Made by a program: the position numbers and the translations under genes. Below the pieces are notes generated by a model that searched no databases, was not told the DNA's origin, and saw nothing but the letters and a program-made list of their open reading frames with translations. Of a stretch of DNA of 64,000 bases, positions 51,966 to 62,209 are shown piece by piece. The stretch comes from Nocardia goodfellowii. GTDB taxonomy: Bacteria; Actinomycetota; Actinomycetes; Mycobacteriales; Mycobacteriaceae. The stretch spans positions 7,378,001 to 7,442,000 of the forward strand of contig NZ_JAGGMR010000001.1 in the NCBI RefSeq assembly GCF_017875645.1, written 5' to 3'. Numbering within the stretch: the stretch's first letter is position 1; each line of letters opens with the position of its first letter.

Positions 51966-53414
51966 ATGACTGCGCCGAGCCGTCGCCGACTTTCGGCGGT
52001 CCCCGACCGGGCCCCCGAACCCGCCGAACTCGGGCTGGCCGGCACCGCGGCGGCCCTCGCACACGGTGCGCGGAGCTCCCTCGACGCGGTGACCGCGGCA
52101 CTGGACCGCATCGATGCCAGTCAGCCGAGCCTCAACGCTTTCCGTCTGCTGCGCCGCGAACGCGCACTCGCCGAAGCCGCGGCCGCCGACAAGCGGCTCG
52201 CGGCGGGCGAGCGACTTCCGCTGCTCGGCGTACCGATCGCGGTCAAGGACGACACCGATATCGCCGGTGAGCCAACGGCTTTCGGCTGCGGCGGTGAGTT
52301 CGAGCCGAAGATCGAGGATGCCGAGGTGGTGCGCCGGCTGCGCGCGGCGGGCGCGGTCATCGTCGGTAAGACCAACACCTGTGAACTCGGCCAACTGCCG
52401 TTCACCAGCGGCGCCGCCTTCGGCCACACCCGTAACCCGTGGGCCGCCGAGCGCACCCCCGGCGGCTCCTCGGGCGGCTCGGCCGCGGCCGTCGCCGCCG
52501 GATTGGTGCCTGCCGCACTGGGTTCCGACGGCGCGGGCTCGGTGCGCATTCCCGCCGCCTGGACCAACCTGGTCGGCATCAAGCCGCAGCGCGGCCGGAT
52601 CTCGACCTGGCCGGAAGCCGAAGCTTTCCAAGGGCTCACCGTGCACGGACCGCTCGCCCGCACCGTGGCCGACGCCGCGCTGCTGCTGGACGCGGCCGCC
52701 GGTCCGCACGCCGGCGACCGGCACACCCCCGAACCGATCAGCGCCACCGACGCGGTCGGGCGCGATCCCGGGCGCTTGCGCATCGCGTTGTCGCTGCGAA
52801 TCCCGTTCACCGCCACCAAGACCGCGCTCGACCCGGAAGTCGAAGCCGCCACCCGGCGACTGGCCGCGGCCCTGCGCAAGCTCGGTCACTCGGTCACCAT
52901 CGCCGACCTGCATTACGGTCTGCTGATCGGCGCGTCCTTCCTCCCGCGGTCGATGAGCGGTATCCGCTCGATGTACAGCCGAATGCCCGGGGCCGCGGTC
53001 GATCCCCGCACCCGCACCAACGTGCTGCTCGGGCGGCTCCTCGACGGTCCCGCACTGTTCGCGGCCCGGCAGGCGGAACCCTTGCTGCACAAGCGAATCG
53101 GCGGCTTCTTCGACGACTACGATCTGGTCCTCGCGCCGACCACCGCCACACCGCCGCCCCGGGCGGAGGACATCGACGGCATCGGCTTCAACGCCACCAA
53201 CAACCTCATCACCGCCGCGTGTCCGTACACCTGGCCGTGGAACGTCCTGGGCTGGCCGAGCGTGAACGTGCCGGCCGGATTCACCGAAGCGGGCCTGCCG
53301 GTGGGCGCTCAGCTCATGGGTACCGCGAGCGCCGAACCGCTCCTGATTTCCGTTGCGGCACAGCTGGAATCAGAACTGCGCTGGGACCGTCACCGCCCCG
53401 AACCCTGGTGGTGA
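51966..53414 (+). CDS. amiA2: Amidase signature enzyme (AmiA2-like)
   Basis: The 482-residue enzyme has the amidase-signature catalytic triad: Lys in GVPIAVKDD, the cis-Ser in GGSSGGSAAAVAAG, and the nucleophile Ser in GSDGAGSVRIPAAW. It hydrolyses an amide; the substrate is unknown. Its position before era matches M. tuberculosis Rv2363 (amiA2). The ATG at 51966 follows GGGAGGAAAGAGAGGGAG. It converges on the 956-residue protein 4 bases away. Confidence 0.88.
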   Translation: MTAPSRRRLSAVPDRAPEPAELGLAGTAAALAHGARSSLDAVTAALDRIDASQPSLNAFRLLRRERALAEAAAADKRLAAGERLPLLGVPIAVKDDTDIAGEPTAFGCGGEFEPKIEDAEVVRRLRAAGAVIVGKTNTCELGQLPFTSGAAFGHTRNPWAAERTPGGSSGGSAAAVAAGLVPAALGSDGAGSVRIPAAWTNLVGIKPQRGRISTWPEAEAFQGLTVHGPLARTVADAALLLDAAAGPHAGDRHTPEPISATDAVGRDPGRLRIALSLRIPFTATKTALDPEVEAATRRLAAALRKLGHSVTIADLHYGLLIGASFLPRSMSGIRSMYSRMPGAAVDPRTRTNVLLGRLLDGPALFAARQAEPLLHKRIGGFFDDYDLVLAPTTATPPPRAEDIDGIGFNATNNLITAACPYTWPWNVLGWPSVNVPAGFTEAGLPVGAQLMGTASAEPLLISVAAQLESELRWDRHRPEPWW

Positions 53415-53418
53415 GACC

Positions 53419-56289
53419 TCACCGCCCCGGCGGCGTCCAGGTCTCGAGCGGGCTCTTGGTGCCCTTCGGGCAGCCGTCCGGTCCACGGCCCGCCACGTGC
53501 GGGTACATCAACAGGCATTGTTGCTGCTGACCGGCCTTCCGGACGCCGGTGGCGACCAGGACACCGATGGTGGACCCGTCGGCGACCCGGCTGGTGGAGA
53601 AGTGCAGTACGCCGGTGACACCGTTGTAGTCCGCGCCGCGCAGTTGCAGCGCGATCGCGGCGCGATTGAGGCCGTCCCCGGTGCGCTCCGGCCGGGCGCG
53701 ATTGGTCCGGACCGCCTGCAACAGCACCCCGGCGACGTCGTAGGCCAGTCCGGTCCGGTCGCCGGGCCAGGCCGGCTGGTAGGCCGCCAAGTCCGGGTAC
53801 CCGGCGAGATCCTCGATGAGCCTTGCCAATTCGCCGCAGAGCTCCTGAAAGTCCAGGCTGCCGGATTCTTCGCCGTAGTTGCCGTTGCCGCGCACGCATT
53901 CCGCGCCGCCGAGGATCACCGGGACGGCCTTGGCGACATAGCGCACGGTGAGGCTGGCCGGTAGCGCCGCCATCGCCTTCGGGTCGGCGATGAGCCGGGT
54001 GACGGTGTCGGCGCCGAGGATGGCGGGCGCCTCCGTGCAGCCCCGGGTGACGGCGTTGCCGAAGGTGGCGAAATCGTCGTTGCGCCCGGCGAAGAACAGC
54101 AGGGTCTCGGGGTCGAATCCCGGCGTCTCGCACGGCGCGGGGAAACCGTACAGCTCACGCTGCGCTGCCCAGCTCCGGCTGTCCTTGGGCACGCCCCGCC
54201 GGTCGAGCTCCTGGTTCAGATCGTCCACCAGCGTGGTGACGTAGACGTCGTCGGTGGCCTTCGGGTAGTAGATCAGCACTCGGTTGTACCGCCGCTGACC
54301 GGCTTTCGGGGTGCCGTCCGGATAGCGGGTGCCCTCGACATAGTCCGCGACCAGCCGGGCCTGGGTGCGGTTGCTCGGCACCACCTGGAAGTACATCGGC
54401 GAGGTGGCCTCGAGGCCGTCCGCCGACAGGGTGGTGGCGACGACGGGCACGCCCAGATCACCGAGTTTGCCGATCGCCTTGGCGGTTTCGGCCGTGCTGC
54501 GGTCCATGCCGACCACACCCAGGATGCTGGAATCCTTGCCGACCAGGTCGGCCAGCATGGTGTCGACCACCCAGGACGCATGGCGCATCTCCGACCCGCC
54601 GTTGGCGATGATGATGCGCAGCAACGGCTCCGACTCATCGGGTGCGAGGATCGCGCGCCGCTGCCGCACCGCCAAGCCCGCCAGCTCCTGCATCTGGGCA
54701 TGCGGATACCGGATATTGCTGTCCGCGTAGCTGATTCCGGCGAAGTAGACGAGCGAGACCAACGGCCTGCGCGGGTTGTCGCGGCGGACGTCGGCCGCGA
54801 CCTTGTTCTGCCGGAACACCTCGTGCTGCATCGCCGCCAGTTCCTTGTCGTCGGCGAAGAGCTGCCGGTCGTTGTCGCTGTAACCGACGCACTCATCGTC
54901 GCGCTCGGCCACCGCGATGCCGGAGGTCCACGGCCAATGCGAACACGGCGCGCCCCGCAGCGGGGGCACATAGACCAGCGCGGCCGCCACCAGCACCGCC
55001 ACCGGCACCAGTACACAACTGGCGACGAACCATTTGCGGGCCGCCAAGGGCGGTGCGGGCGGCACCGCGAGATGCGTCCGGTGCGCATCACCGATCCGGC
55101 CTTCCACCGGATCCGGCAGTTCCAGCAGCAGGAACCAGGCATCGGCGGAACGGTTGGTCCGGTTGTTGTCGATACCCCGTACCCACTGCCGCAGCGGATC
55201 GGTCTCCGAACCAGAAGCCGTGCTCAGTGCGAGGCTTTCCAGATCGTCACCCCTGCGCGGTTCGCCGACGCCGCTCAGCGGGTGAACCGGCAGCGCCGGC
55301 GTCAGATCGCGGGGGTCGTAATCGAGCACCGCGACCACCACCAGCGGATCGAAGATCCCGGTCTCGTTGCGGATGTCGTTGATGCGGCGCAGCAGTTCCG
55401 CGCCGTTGCTGCCCACGCTGACAGTGTCCAGCAGTGCCACCGGAAAGGCCGTGCGCCGCCAGCTCGACGGACGCCAGATCCGCTTGGTGTAGGCGTCGCG
55501 CAGGTCTTCCAGGAAGGCGTGCACCAGGAGTTTGGCCACCTGGTCCGCGTTCTCGTCGTTGCGCAGCGGCACGGTCAGCCGGGTCGCGAATCCCAGGAAG
55601 CTGTCCGACAATTCGGGCGCCATGTACCGCTGGTGCATGAACCAGCGCGTTTCCTTGGACAATCCGGGCACGCGCCCGCTGATCCACATCCACAGGCGCA
55701 GGATCGGCCACAGCGCCAGGACGCCGAAGACCAGGCGGGTGATCCAATCGCCGCCCTCGTTGCCGGCGTCGAAATCGCGCGAACCCAGCCGCAGCAACCG
55801 TGGCAGCCGAGTCCGGAGCTCGACCGCGGCCTCGGTCTCCTCGGTGGTGATGCGCTGGCGGGTCAGCCAATCCGCGGTGCGGTAGCGCGGAAAAGCGATC
55901 GGGCCCATGGCGGTGTCGTCGCGCGAGAAGCTTTCCACCAGCCGCTGCAGAATCGGCAGACAGTGCTCGGCCATTTCGGGACCGGTCGCTTCCGTGCTGG
56001 TCGCGGCGGGCCCAGCGGCCCGCCCGGGGATGATCGAATCCTCGCCGAGCAGGTGCAATTCGGCGCGGGCTCGCGGAACGGCGCGGCGGCCGCCCGACTC
56101 ACCCAGCCACTGGTGGAGCTCCCGCATGAGATCGCTGTTCGCCGCGGGGCCGACCAGGCACACCAGCGGGCGGGGCAACCGCCGCCGGCCGCTCAGCAGA
56201 GTCCGCAGTACCCGGGGCTTCTCCGCGGGCACGTACAGCGTCCGCAAGAGCGTCTGGAGCTTGCCGATATCGTTCGGACCCGGCACCAT
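53419..56289 (-). CDS. Large membrane protein with C-terminal type I periplasmic-binding-like domain (956 aa)
   Basis: Residues 1-about 420 are an unrecognised region with an amphipathic-to-hydrophobic stretch near 186-206 (WITRLVFGVLALWPILRLWM). A clear transmembrane segment follows near 422-445 (WFVASCVLVPVAVLVAAALV). The C-terminal about 500 residues resemble a type I periplasmic-binding/receptor ligand domain: LVYFAGISYADSNIRYP, ILGVVGMDRSTAET, VPVVATTLSADGLEATSPMYFQ and LLFFAGRNDDFATFG. At least eight cysteines are in the C-terminal half, which suggests it is outside the cell. It looks like a sensor or receptor rather than a transport component. It interrupts the amiA2-era neighbourhood. 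Confidence 0.72.
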   Translation of the reverse strand: MVPGPNDIGKLQTLLRTLYVPAEKPRVLRTLLSGRRRLPRPLVCLVGPAANSDLMRELHQWLGESGGRRAVPRARAELHLLGEDSIIPGRAAGPAATSTEATGPEMAEHCLPILQRLVESFSRDDTAMGPIAFPRYRTADWLTRQRITTEETEAAVELRTRLPRLLRLGSRDFDAGNEGGDWITRLVFGVLALWPILRLWMWISGRVPGLSKETRWFMHQRYMAPELSDSFLGFATRLTVPLRNDENADQVAKLLVHAFLEDLRDAYTKRIWRPSSWRRTAFPVALLDTVSVGSNGAELLRRINDIRNETGIFDPLVVVAVLDYDPRDLTPALPVHPLSGVGEPRRGDDLESLALSTASGSETDPLRQWVRGIDNNRTNRSADAWFLLLELPDPVEGRIGDAHRTHLAVPPAPPLAARKWFVASCVLVPVAVLVAAALVYVPPLRGAPCSHWPWTSGIAVAERDDECVGYSDNDRQLFADDKELAAMQHEVFRQNKVAADVRRDNPRRPLVSLVYFAGISYADSNIRYPHAQMQELAGLAVRQRRAILAPDESEPLLRIIIANGGSEMRHASWVVDTMLADLVGKDSSILGVVGMDRSTAETAKAIGKLGDLGVPVVATTLSADGLEATSPMYFQVVPSNRTQARLVADYVEGTRYPDGTPKAGQRRYNRVLIYYPKATDDVYVTTLVDDLNQELDRRGVPKDSRSWAAQRELYGFPAPCETPGFDPETLLFFAGRNDDFATFGNAVTRGCTEAPAILGADTVTRLIADPKAMAALPASLTVRYVAKAVPVILGGAECVRGNGNYGEESGSLDFQELCGELARLIEDLAGYPDLAAYQPAWPGDRTGLAYDVAGVLLQAVRTNRARPERTGDGLNRAAIALQLRGADYNGVTGVLHFSTSRVADGSTIGVLVATGVRKAGQQQQCLLMYPHVAGRGPDGCPKGTKSPLETWTPPGR

Positions 56290-56433
56290 GGCCTCCTCCC
56301 CTGGGCAGAGCGTCGAGAACCCCTTACGTTACAAGAACATTCGAGGCCGGACAGCCCGTCCGCGGAGAGCGCGGAACTCGCCCGTTGTGCACCGCACCTG
56401 CGCGAACACCGCAGCCGGGCGCACAACGAGACG

Positions 56434-57384
56434 TCAGAAGCCGAGCTTGCGCAACTGCTTCGGGTCGCGCTGCCAATCCTTGGCGACCTTCACGTGCAGG
56501 TGCAGATAGATACGCGTGCCGAAAATGCTCTCGATCTGCTTGCGCGCGTTGGTGCCGACCTCTTTGAGCCGCGCACCGCCCTTGCCGATCACGATGGCCT
56601 TCTGACTGGGACGTTCCACATAGAGATTGGCGTGCACGTCGAGCAGTTCCTTGAGCGGCTTCTCGCGCCCGGGGGCCGGCTCCTCGTCCTCACGCTCACG
56701 CGGGACGATCTCCTCGATGACCACGGCCAGCGAGTGCGGCAGTTCATCGCGCACGCCCTCCAGCGCGGCCTCGCGGATGAGCTCGGCCATGAGGGTTTCC
56801 TCCGGCTCGTCGGTGAGCTCGCCGTCAGGGTAGAAAGCCGGGCCCTCCGGCATTTTCGACGCGATGACATCGGCCAGGATATCGACCTGCGCACCCTGCA
56901 CCGCCGACACCGGAACCACGTCGGCGTTCTCGCCGAGCAACCGGGAAACCGCCATCAACTGTCCGGCGACCTCGTCGCGGGACACCTTGTCGATCTTGGT
57001 GACCACGCCCAGCAGCGTCGTCTTCGGCGCCACCTGCCGGATCTGCTCCACGATCCAGCGATCGCCCGGGCCGATCTTCTCGTCCGCCGGAATGCACAGC
57101 GCGACCACGTCGACTTCCGAATAGGTATCGCGCACAAGATCGTTCAGGTGCTGACCGAGCAGTGTCCGGGGACGGTGCAGGCCCGGGGTGTCCACCAGGA
57201 TCAGCTGATAGTTCGCGCGGTGCACGATGCCGCGGATAGTGTGCCGGGTGGTCTGCGGACGCGAGGAGGTGATCGCGATCTTCGCGCCGACCATGGCATT
57301 GGTCAGCGTCGACTTGCCGGTGTTCGGACGACCCACGAAACAGACGAAGCCGGAACGGAATTCGGGCCCGGGGGCGTCAGCCAT
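56434..57384 (-). CDS. era: GTPase Era
   Basis: The 316-residue protein has G1 GRPNTGKS (18-25), G3 DTPG, G4 TKID, and a C-terminal KH domain with VIGKGGARLKEVG. It binds 16S rRNA and helps 30S assembly. I chose the ATG at 57384 ([12 protein letters not shown]); it overlaps the deaminase-like gene by 8 bases. The order deaminase-like, CBS protein, ybeY and phoH upstream is the conserved mycobacterial one. Confidence 0.96.
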   Translation of the reverse strand: MADAPGPEFRSGFVCFVGRPNTGKSTLTNAMVGAKIAITSSRPQTTRHTIRGIVHRANYQLILVDTPGLHRPRTLLGQHLNDLVRDTYSEVDVVALCIPADEKIGPGDRWIVEQIRQVAPKTTLLGVVTKIDKVSRDEVAGQLMAVSRLLGENADVVPVSAVQGAQVDILADVIASKMPEGPAFYPDGELTDEPEETLMAELIREAALEGVRDELPHSLAVVIEEIVPREREDEEPAPGREKPLKELLDVHANLYVERPSQKAIVIGKGGARLKEVGTNARKQIESIFGTRIYLHLHVKVAKDWQRDPKQLRKLGF

Positions 57385-57730
57385 GGGACACCTCGGCACC
57401 GTCGTCGACGATCTCGAAGACGGCGCCGTCCTTGTCGGTGAACACGATCCTGGCCTCCGCGGAAACCTCACGCACCGCGGTGACGCCGCTGTCGGACAAC
57501 CGTCCGCCGACCACCACGGCGGCCTCGAAACCCTCCGCGCCACTGGAGATCGCGGCCGCGACCGCGGCCTGCAGAGCGGTCAGCCGCAGCGCCCGCAGCC
57601 CGACCTCACCGGCGGCGTAGGTGCGGCCGTCGGTGTCGCGGACCGCGGCACCGCTCGCACCGCCGGTACGGGCGAGCGCACCACGGGCCAGCACCAGCAG
57701 TTTGCTGTCCTCGTCGTCCAATTCAGTCAT
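57377..57730 (-). CDS. Cytidine-deaminase-like protein (117 aa)
   Basis: The protein starts [20 protein letters not shown] and has a cytidine-deaminase-like fold pattern ([41 protein letters not shown]). The usual zinc-binding HAE and PCxxC motifs are absent, so it is probably not an active deaminase. It matches the place of Rv2365c. It overlaps era by 8 bases and the CBS gene by 8 bases. Confidence 0.78.
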   Translation of the reverse strand: MTELDDEDSKLLVLARGALARTGGASGAAVRDTDGRTYAAGEVGLRALRLTALQAAVAAAISSGAEGFEAAVVVGGRLSDSGVTAVREVSAEARIVFTDKDGAVFEIVDDGAEVSHG

Positions 57731-59045
57731 CAGTGTCTCCATCCTCGTCGTATTCCGGCGCCTCGCCATTCGGCTCCGCGCCGTCGGTTTTCCGCGGGAC
57801 CTGGCGCACCTCGACCGTGTGCACCCGCATCCGTCCTCGCCCGTCCGCATGGCCCTCGCCGCGCAGCACCAGACCGTGCACCTCGACCTGGGAACCCGGC
57901 AGCGGCACCCGGCCCAGGGCGTGCGCGAGCAGGCCGCCGACGGTGTCGACGTCCTCCTCCTCGATCTCCAGCCCGTACAGCTCGGCCAGATCGTCCACCG
58001 AGAGCCGGGCCGAAACGCGAAAACGGCCGTCGCCCAGGTCTTCTACCGGCGGGGTCTCATCGGTGTCGTACTCGTCGGCGATCTCTCCGACGATCTCCTC
58101 GAGCACGTCCTCGATGGTTACCAGCCCGGCGATGCCGCCGTATTCGTCGACCAGCAGCGCCATATGGTTGCGGCGGCGCTGCATTTCGTCGAGCAGATCG
58201 TCCAGCGGTTTCGAGTCGGGCATGAACACCGCCGGGCGCATCACCTCCCCGACACGCACCTGCCGGCTTCGATCCGCATAGGGCACAAGGTCTTTCAGGT
58301 AGACCACGCCCTGGATGTCGTCCACGTTCTCGCCGATCACCGGGATCCGGGAGTGGCCGCTGCGCACCGCGAGCGACATCGCCTGCGCGGCGGTCTTGTC
58401 CTGCTCGATCCAGACCATCTCCGTGCGGGGCACCATCACCTCACGCGCGGAGGTGTCGCCCAGTTCGAAGACCGACTGGATCATGCGGCGTTCGTCGTCG
58501 GCGACCACGCCGCGCTCGCTGGCCATCTCCACCACCTCGCGCAATTCGATCTCCGAGGCGAAGGGCCCGTTGCGGAAGCCCTTACCCGGAGTGAGCGCGT
58601 TACCGATGAGGATCAGCAAGCGGCTCACCGGGCCCAGGATCATGCCGATGAACTGCAACGCCAGCGCCGAGGCCAGCGCCAGGGTGTAGGCGTGCTGACG
58701 GCCGAGCGTACGCGGGCCGACACCGATCACGACATAGTCCACCAGCACCATCACCGTGGCGGTGATCAGCAGCGCCCAGCCCTGACTGATCATGCCGATC
58801 AGCGCCGCGGCGAGCAGCACGGTGGCGCCGATCTCGCACAGGATGCGCAGCAGCACCATGAGATTCACGTACCGGGCGCGATCGTCCACGATGCGGCGCA
58901 ACCTGATCGCGCCGGGGCGTTCGGCGCGCACCATATCGTCCAGGCGGGCCGGGGAGATCGTGTTCAGCGCCGCGTCGACACCGGCGAACAGCCCACCCAA
59001 CGGGACGAGTAGAACCGCCAGAACGATCTGGGTCAGTGAACTCAC
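57723..59045 (-). CDS. CNNM/CBS-domain membrane protein (hemolysin C / CorC-like)
   Basis: The 440-residue protein has a DUF21/CNNM transmembrane region (about 1-150), two CBS domains (about 190-320: [11 protein letters not shown]...[24 protein letters not shown]) and a C-terminal CorC_HlyC transporter-associated domain ([19 protein letters not shown]). The family handles magnesium or cobalt at the membrane. The GTG at 59045 overlaps ybeY by 4 bases. It matches Rv2366c. Confidence 0.9.
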   Translation of the reverse strand: MSSLTQIVLAVLLVPLGGLFAGVDAALNTISPARLDDMVRAERPGAIRLRRIVDDRARYVNLMVLLRILCEIGATVLLAAALIGMISQGWALLITATVMVLVDYVVIGVGPRTLGRQHAYTLALASALALQFIGMILGPVSRLLILIGNALTPGKGFRNGPFASEIELREVVEMASERGVVADDERRMIQSVFELGDTSAREVMVPRTEMVWIEQDKTAAQAMSLAVRSGHSRIPVIGENVDDIQGVVYLKDLVPYADRSRQVRVGEVMRPAVFMPDSKPLDDLLDEMQRRRNHMALLVDEYGGIAGLVTIEDVLEEIVGEIADEYDTDETPPVEDLGDGRFRVSARLSVDDLAELYGLEIEEEDVDTVGGLLAHALGRVPLPGSQVEVHGLVLRGEGHADGRGRMRVHTVEVRQVPRKTDGAEPNGEAPEYDEDGDTDD

Positions 59046-59596
59046 GGAGCGCCTAGATCGTCACCCGGTGCGGTGAAGCCGGCCTTGCCGAGCAACTGCG
59101 CGTCCCGTTCGGCGAGTTCGGCCCGCACCCGCGCCTCCCGCAGACTCTCGTACCACTCTTCGAGCAGTCGCGCCTGCAGCGCGAACATCTCCTTCTCCTC
59201 CTCAGGTTCGGCATGGTCGTACCCGAGCAGATGCAGCACACCGTGCACGGTCAGCAGCGCCAGCTCGTGATCGAGCGAATGCCCCGCCTTGCGCGCCTGC
59301 GCGGCCGCGAACTCCGGGCACAACACGATGTCGCCGAGCATCGACGGCCCCGGCTCCGGACTGTCCGGGCGCCCGCCCGGCTCCAGCTCGTCCATCGGGA
59401 ACGACATCACATCGGTCGGTCCCGGCAGATCCATCCACCGCATATGCAGATCCGCCATGGTGTCGAGATCGACCAGCACCATCGACAGCTCCGCCGCAGG
59501 ATGCACATCCATCCGCCCGATCACAAACCGCGCGACACTGACCAGCTCTTCTTCGGGAACGTCGACACCCGACTCGTTGGCGATCTCAATGCTCAC
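59042..59596 (-). CDS. ybeY: Endoribonuclease YbeY
   Basis: The 184-residue protein has the metal motif [11 protein letters not shown] and the upstream DVMSFPMDE signature of YbeY, which takes part in 16S rRNA maturation and ribosome quality control. The GTG at 59596 starts [10 protein letters not shown]; the longer open frame is antisense noise. It lies 133 bases downstream of phoH and overlaps the CBS gene by 4 bases. Confidence 0.95.
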   Translation of the reverse strand: MSIEIANESGVDVPEEELVSVARFVIGRMDVHPAAELSMVLVDLDTMADLHMRWMDLPGPTDVMSFPMDELEPGGRPDSPEPGPSMLGDIVLCPEFAAAQARKAGHSLDHELALLTVHGVLHLLGYDHAEPEEEKEMFALQARLLEEWYESLREARVRAELAERDAQLLGKAGFTAPGDDLGAP

Positions 59597-59729
59597 CTGA
59601 ACAGGGTATTCGCTCCCCACCCGGGCAGCTCCCCCGGCTCGCGGCACACCCCGCCGTCCATGTCGAGAACGCCGCGTATACAGCGATGGCGCCCGGCTCG
59701 CGGGCGCCCTCATGCTGGGTAGCCGCTGG

Positions 59730-60881
59730 CTACCGGCGGTCGGTGCGGCCGGCGGCGCGCCGCTGCGCGCGATTGCCGGGATAGTGCTGACCGACGGCAG
59801 GGCGGGTTTCGGCTTCGTGACGGTCGTAGGCGTCGACGATGTCGGACACCAGACGGTGCCGCACGACATCGCTCGAGGTGAGTTCGGCGAAGGCGATGTC
59901 GTCGATATCGGTGAGGATCTCGCTGGCGGCACGGAGGCCGGAGCGAGCGCCACCGGGCAGATCGACCTGGCTGATATCGCCGGTCACAACCATTTTGGAG
60001 CCGAAGCCGAGGCGGGTGAGGAACATCTTCATCTGCTCGGCGGTGGTGTTCTGCGCTTCGTCGAGGATGATGAACGCGTCGTTGAGGCTGCGGCCGCGCA
60101 TATAGGCGAGGGGGGCCACCTCGATGACGCCCGCGGCCATCAGCTTCGGGATGGCTTCCGGGTCCATCATGTCGTGCAGCGCGTCGTAGAGCGGGCGCAG
60201 GTAGGGATCGATCTTCTCGTTGAGCGTGCCGGGCAGAAAGCCCAGCCGCTCGCCGGCCTCCACCGCGGGGCGGGTGAGGATGATCCGGGTGACCTGCTTG
60301 GCCTGCAGCGCCTGCACCGCCTTGGCCATCGCCAGGTAGGTCTTACCGGTGCCGGCCGGACCGATGCCGAAGACGATGGTGTTGGCGTCGATCATGTCGA
60401 CATAGCGCTTCTGGTTCAGCGTCTTGGGCCGGATGGTCTTGCCGCGCCGGGACAGGATGTCCAGGCTCAGCACCTCGGCCGGAGAATCCGAGGAGCCCTC
60501 GGTGAGCATGGAAACCGTGTGCCGCACCGCTTCCGGCGTCACCACCCGGTTGCGACCGGTGAGCGCGACGAGCTGCTCGATGACCCGTTCGGCCAGCGCC
60601 ACATCGGCCGCCCGGCCGGTGAGGGTGACCGCGTTGCCGCGGACATGGATGTCGGCATCGAGCAACTGCTCGAGCTCACGCAAATTCTGGTCGGCCGAGC
60701 CAAGGAATGGGAACACCGATTCCGGCGCGAGATCGATGCTGGAGCGCACGGTACGCGGCGCGGGGGCCGAACCGTTGTCGCCGGCACCACGGGGGATGGC
60801 AGGAGGCGCAGCCGACGGGGCGGGTGAGCGCGAGCCTGCGGTGGGGTTGGTTGGGTCGCCGATCTCGCCTTGTGTTCGCAA
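59730..60881 (-). CDS. phoH: PhoH-like ATPase
   Basis: The 383-residue protein has a PhoH ATPase core: [15 protein letters not shown], Walker [22 protein letters not shown] and ARSGLRAA. A proline-rich N-terminus leads in. The family is a P-loop RNA helicase-like protein of unclear role. The start is a TTG at 60881; GTG starts further in (for example at 60749) cannot be ruled out. It precedes ybeY as in M. tuberculosis. Confidence 0.88.
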   Translation of the reverse strand: MRTQGEIGDPTNPTAGSRSPAPSAAPPAIPRGAGDNGSAPAPRTVRSSIDLAPESVFPFLGSADQNLRELEQLLDADIHVRGNAVTLTGRAADVALAERVIEQLVALTGRNRVVTPEAVRHTVSMLTEGSSDSPAEVLSLDILSRRGKTIRPKTLNQKRYVDMIDANTIVFGIGPAGTGKTYLAMAKAVQALQAKQVTRIILTRPAVEAGERLGFLPGTLNEKIDPYLRPLYDALHDMMDPEAIPKLMAAGVIEVAPLAYMRGRSLNDAFIILDEAQNTTAEQMKMFLTRLGFGSKMVVTGDISQVDLPGGARSGLRAASEILTDIDDIAFAELTSSDVVRHRLVSDIVDAYDRHEAETRPAVGQHYPGNRAQRRAAGRTDRR

Positions 60882-61115
60882 AAGTCGCTACAGCCTGCTT
60901 TCCGGTCTCGACAGCTGTTTCGTGTGAGGAAATTCTAACGCGGGCCACTGACACGGCCCAGTGAATAAACCGCAATCTCCCCGCAGTATTCCCCGCCCTC
61001 CGCGGCGCAACCCTCCGGGGCAAGCACGGAACAGCGGCGGTCCGAAACCGAATGGCAGGGCCGGACGACAGCCAGTAGGGTGACCGCATCAGGATCGAAT
61101 TCACGGGGGTTTTCC

Positions 61116-61403
61116 ATGCTTATCTGGGGTTGGACGCGAAAAATTCACCAGCTGGCGATGCTCACGCTGGTGTGCGCCAATTGCCATAACCCGTCCGCGC
61201 ACGCGCTGCGCAAGGCGGTCACGATGTTCACGCTGTTCTTCATCCCGCTCATCCCGCTGAAGACCAGGCACTTCCTGGAGTGCACGTTCTGCGGTGCGTC
61301 CTACGAGGTGCCGAAGGAGAACGTGCACGCTCTGATCGGCCAGGCCTACGGGGTGGATCAGCAGGGAGCCGGGCAGCCGACGCCTCATCCCGAGCGGCGC
61401 TGA
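61116..61403 (+). CDS. Zinc-ribbon membrane-associated protein (95 aa)
   Basis: The protein starts MLIWGWTRKIHQLAML. It has a CANCH pair and a CTFC pair about 35 residues later (a split zinc ribbon) around a hydrophobic segment VTMFTLFFIPLIPLK. A CGGGGG-type site precedes the ATG at 61116. The family is common in actinomycetes beside rsmE; the role is unknown. It is convergent with rsmE. Confidence 0.78.
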   Translation: MLIWGWTRKIHQLAMLTLVCANCHNPSAHALRKAVTMFTLFFIPLIPLKTRHFLECTFCGASYEVPKENVHALIGQAYGVDQQGAGQPTPHPERR

Positions 61404-61464
61404 GCGCCCGCGAGGAGTTCGCTGCCGCGTAATTCTGTGAGAACTTCCAATGCCGGCAGGCGGG

Positions 61465-62205
61465 TCACCAGCGCGGGGTGAGTGCGCCCAGCGCGCCCAG
61501 CGCGACGGCCGCGGCGGTCGACGTGCGCAGCACGGTAGGGCCGAGCAGAACCGCCTGGGCGCCCGCCTCGGTCAGCGCCGCCAATTCTGAATCGTCCAGG
61601 CCCCCTTCGGGTCCGACGATCAGAATCACCTCCGGCACTCCGTCGAACGGCAACTCGCTGAAGCGACCGGCACCGGATTCGTGCAGCGCGGCCACTGTCG
61701 CGCCGTCGGCCGTCGCCTGACGCACCAGGTCCACCAGATCGCGGGTGCGGTGCAGGTCGGCGACTTCGGGAATATAGGGGCGGCGTGATTGCCGCGCGGC
61801 CGACCGGGCCGCGGCCCGCCACTTCTCGACAGCCTTGGCGGCCTTGCCTTCCCACCTGCTGACGCACCGGACCGCCTGCCACGGGACGATCGCGTCCGCC
61901 CCGGCCTCGGTCATCAACTCGACCGCCAGCTCGGAGCGTTCGGACTTCGGCAGCGCCTGGACGACGGTCACCCGCGGCGACGCGGGCTCGGCCACCCGCC
62001 GCGTCAGCACCTTCAGATCCAGCCGATCCTTCTGCGCCGCGACCACTTCCGATTCGGCGACCAGACCCCGCCCATCGGACAGGGTGATCGGCTCACCGGC
62101 CCGGATCCGGCGCACGGTCGCCGCGTGCCGGCCTTCCGGGCCGTCGAGCACCGCGATCGCGCCCGGCTCCGGGATGTCGTCCAGATAGAAGACGGTGGCG
62201 GCCAA
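61465..62205 (-). CDS. rsmE: 16S rRNA (uracil1498-N3)-methyltransferase RsmE
   Basis: The 246-residue SPOUT methyltransferase has HAATVRRIRAGEP, QALPKSERSELAVELMTEAGADAIVPW and the C-terminal knot motif LIVGPEGGLDDSELAAL with LGPTVLRTSTAAAVAL. It modifies 16S rRNA. It starts 4 bases after the dnaJ2 stop, so the two are co-transcribed, as in Rv2372c-Rv2373c. Confidence 0.94.
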   Translation of the reverse strand: MAATVFYLDDIPEPGAIAVLDGPEGRHAATVRRIRAGEPITLSDGRGLVAESEVVAAQKDRLDLKVLTRRVAEPASPRVTVVQALPKSERSELAVELMTEAGADAIVPWQAVRCVSRWEGKAAKAVEKWRAAARSAARQSRRPYIPEVADLHRTRDLVDLVRQATADGATVAALHESGAGRFSELPFDGVPEVILIVGPEGGLDDSELAALTEAGAQAVLLGPTVLRTSTAAAVALGALGALTPRW

Positions 62206-62209
62206 GGCC

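Noticed and set aside
56383..56428. Inverted repeat CGTTGTGC/GCACAACG upstream of the 956-residue gene
   Set aside because: Eight-base arms with a 30-base loop in a GC-rich gap; too weak to call a terminator or operator.
57377..57730. Active cytidine deaminase
   Set aside because: The fold-like pattern is present but the zinc-binding HAE and PCxxC motifs are missing.
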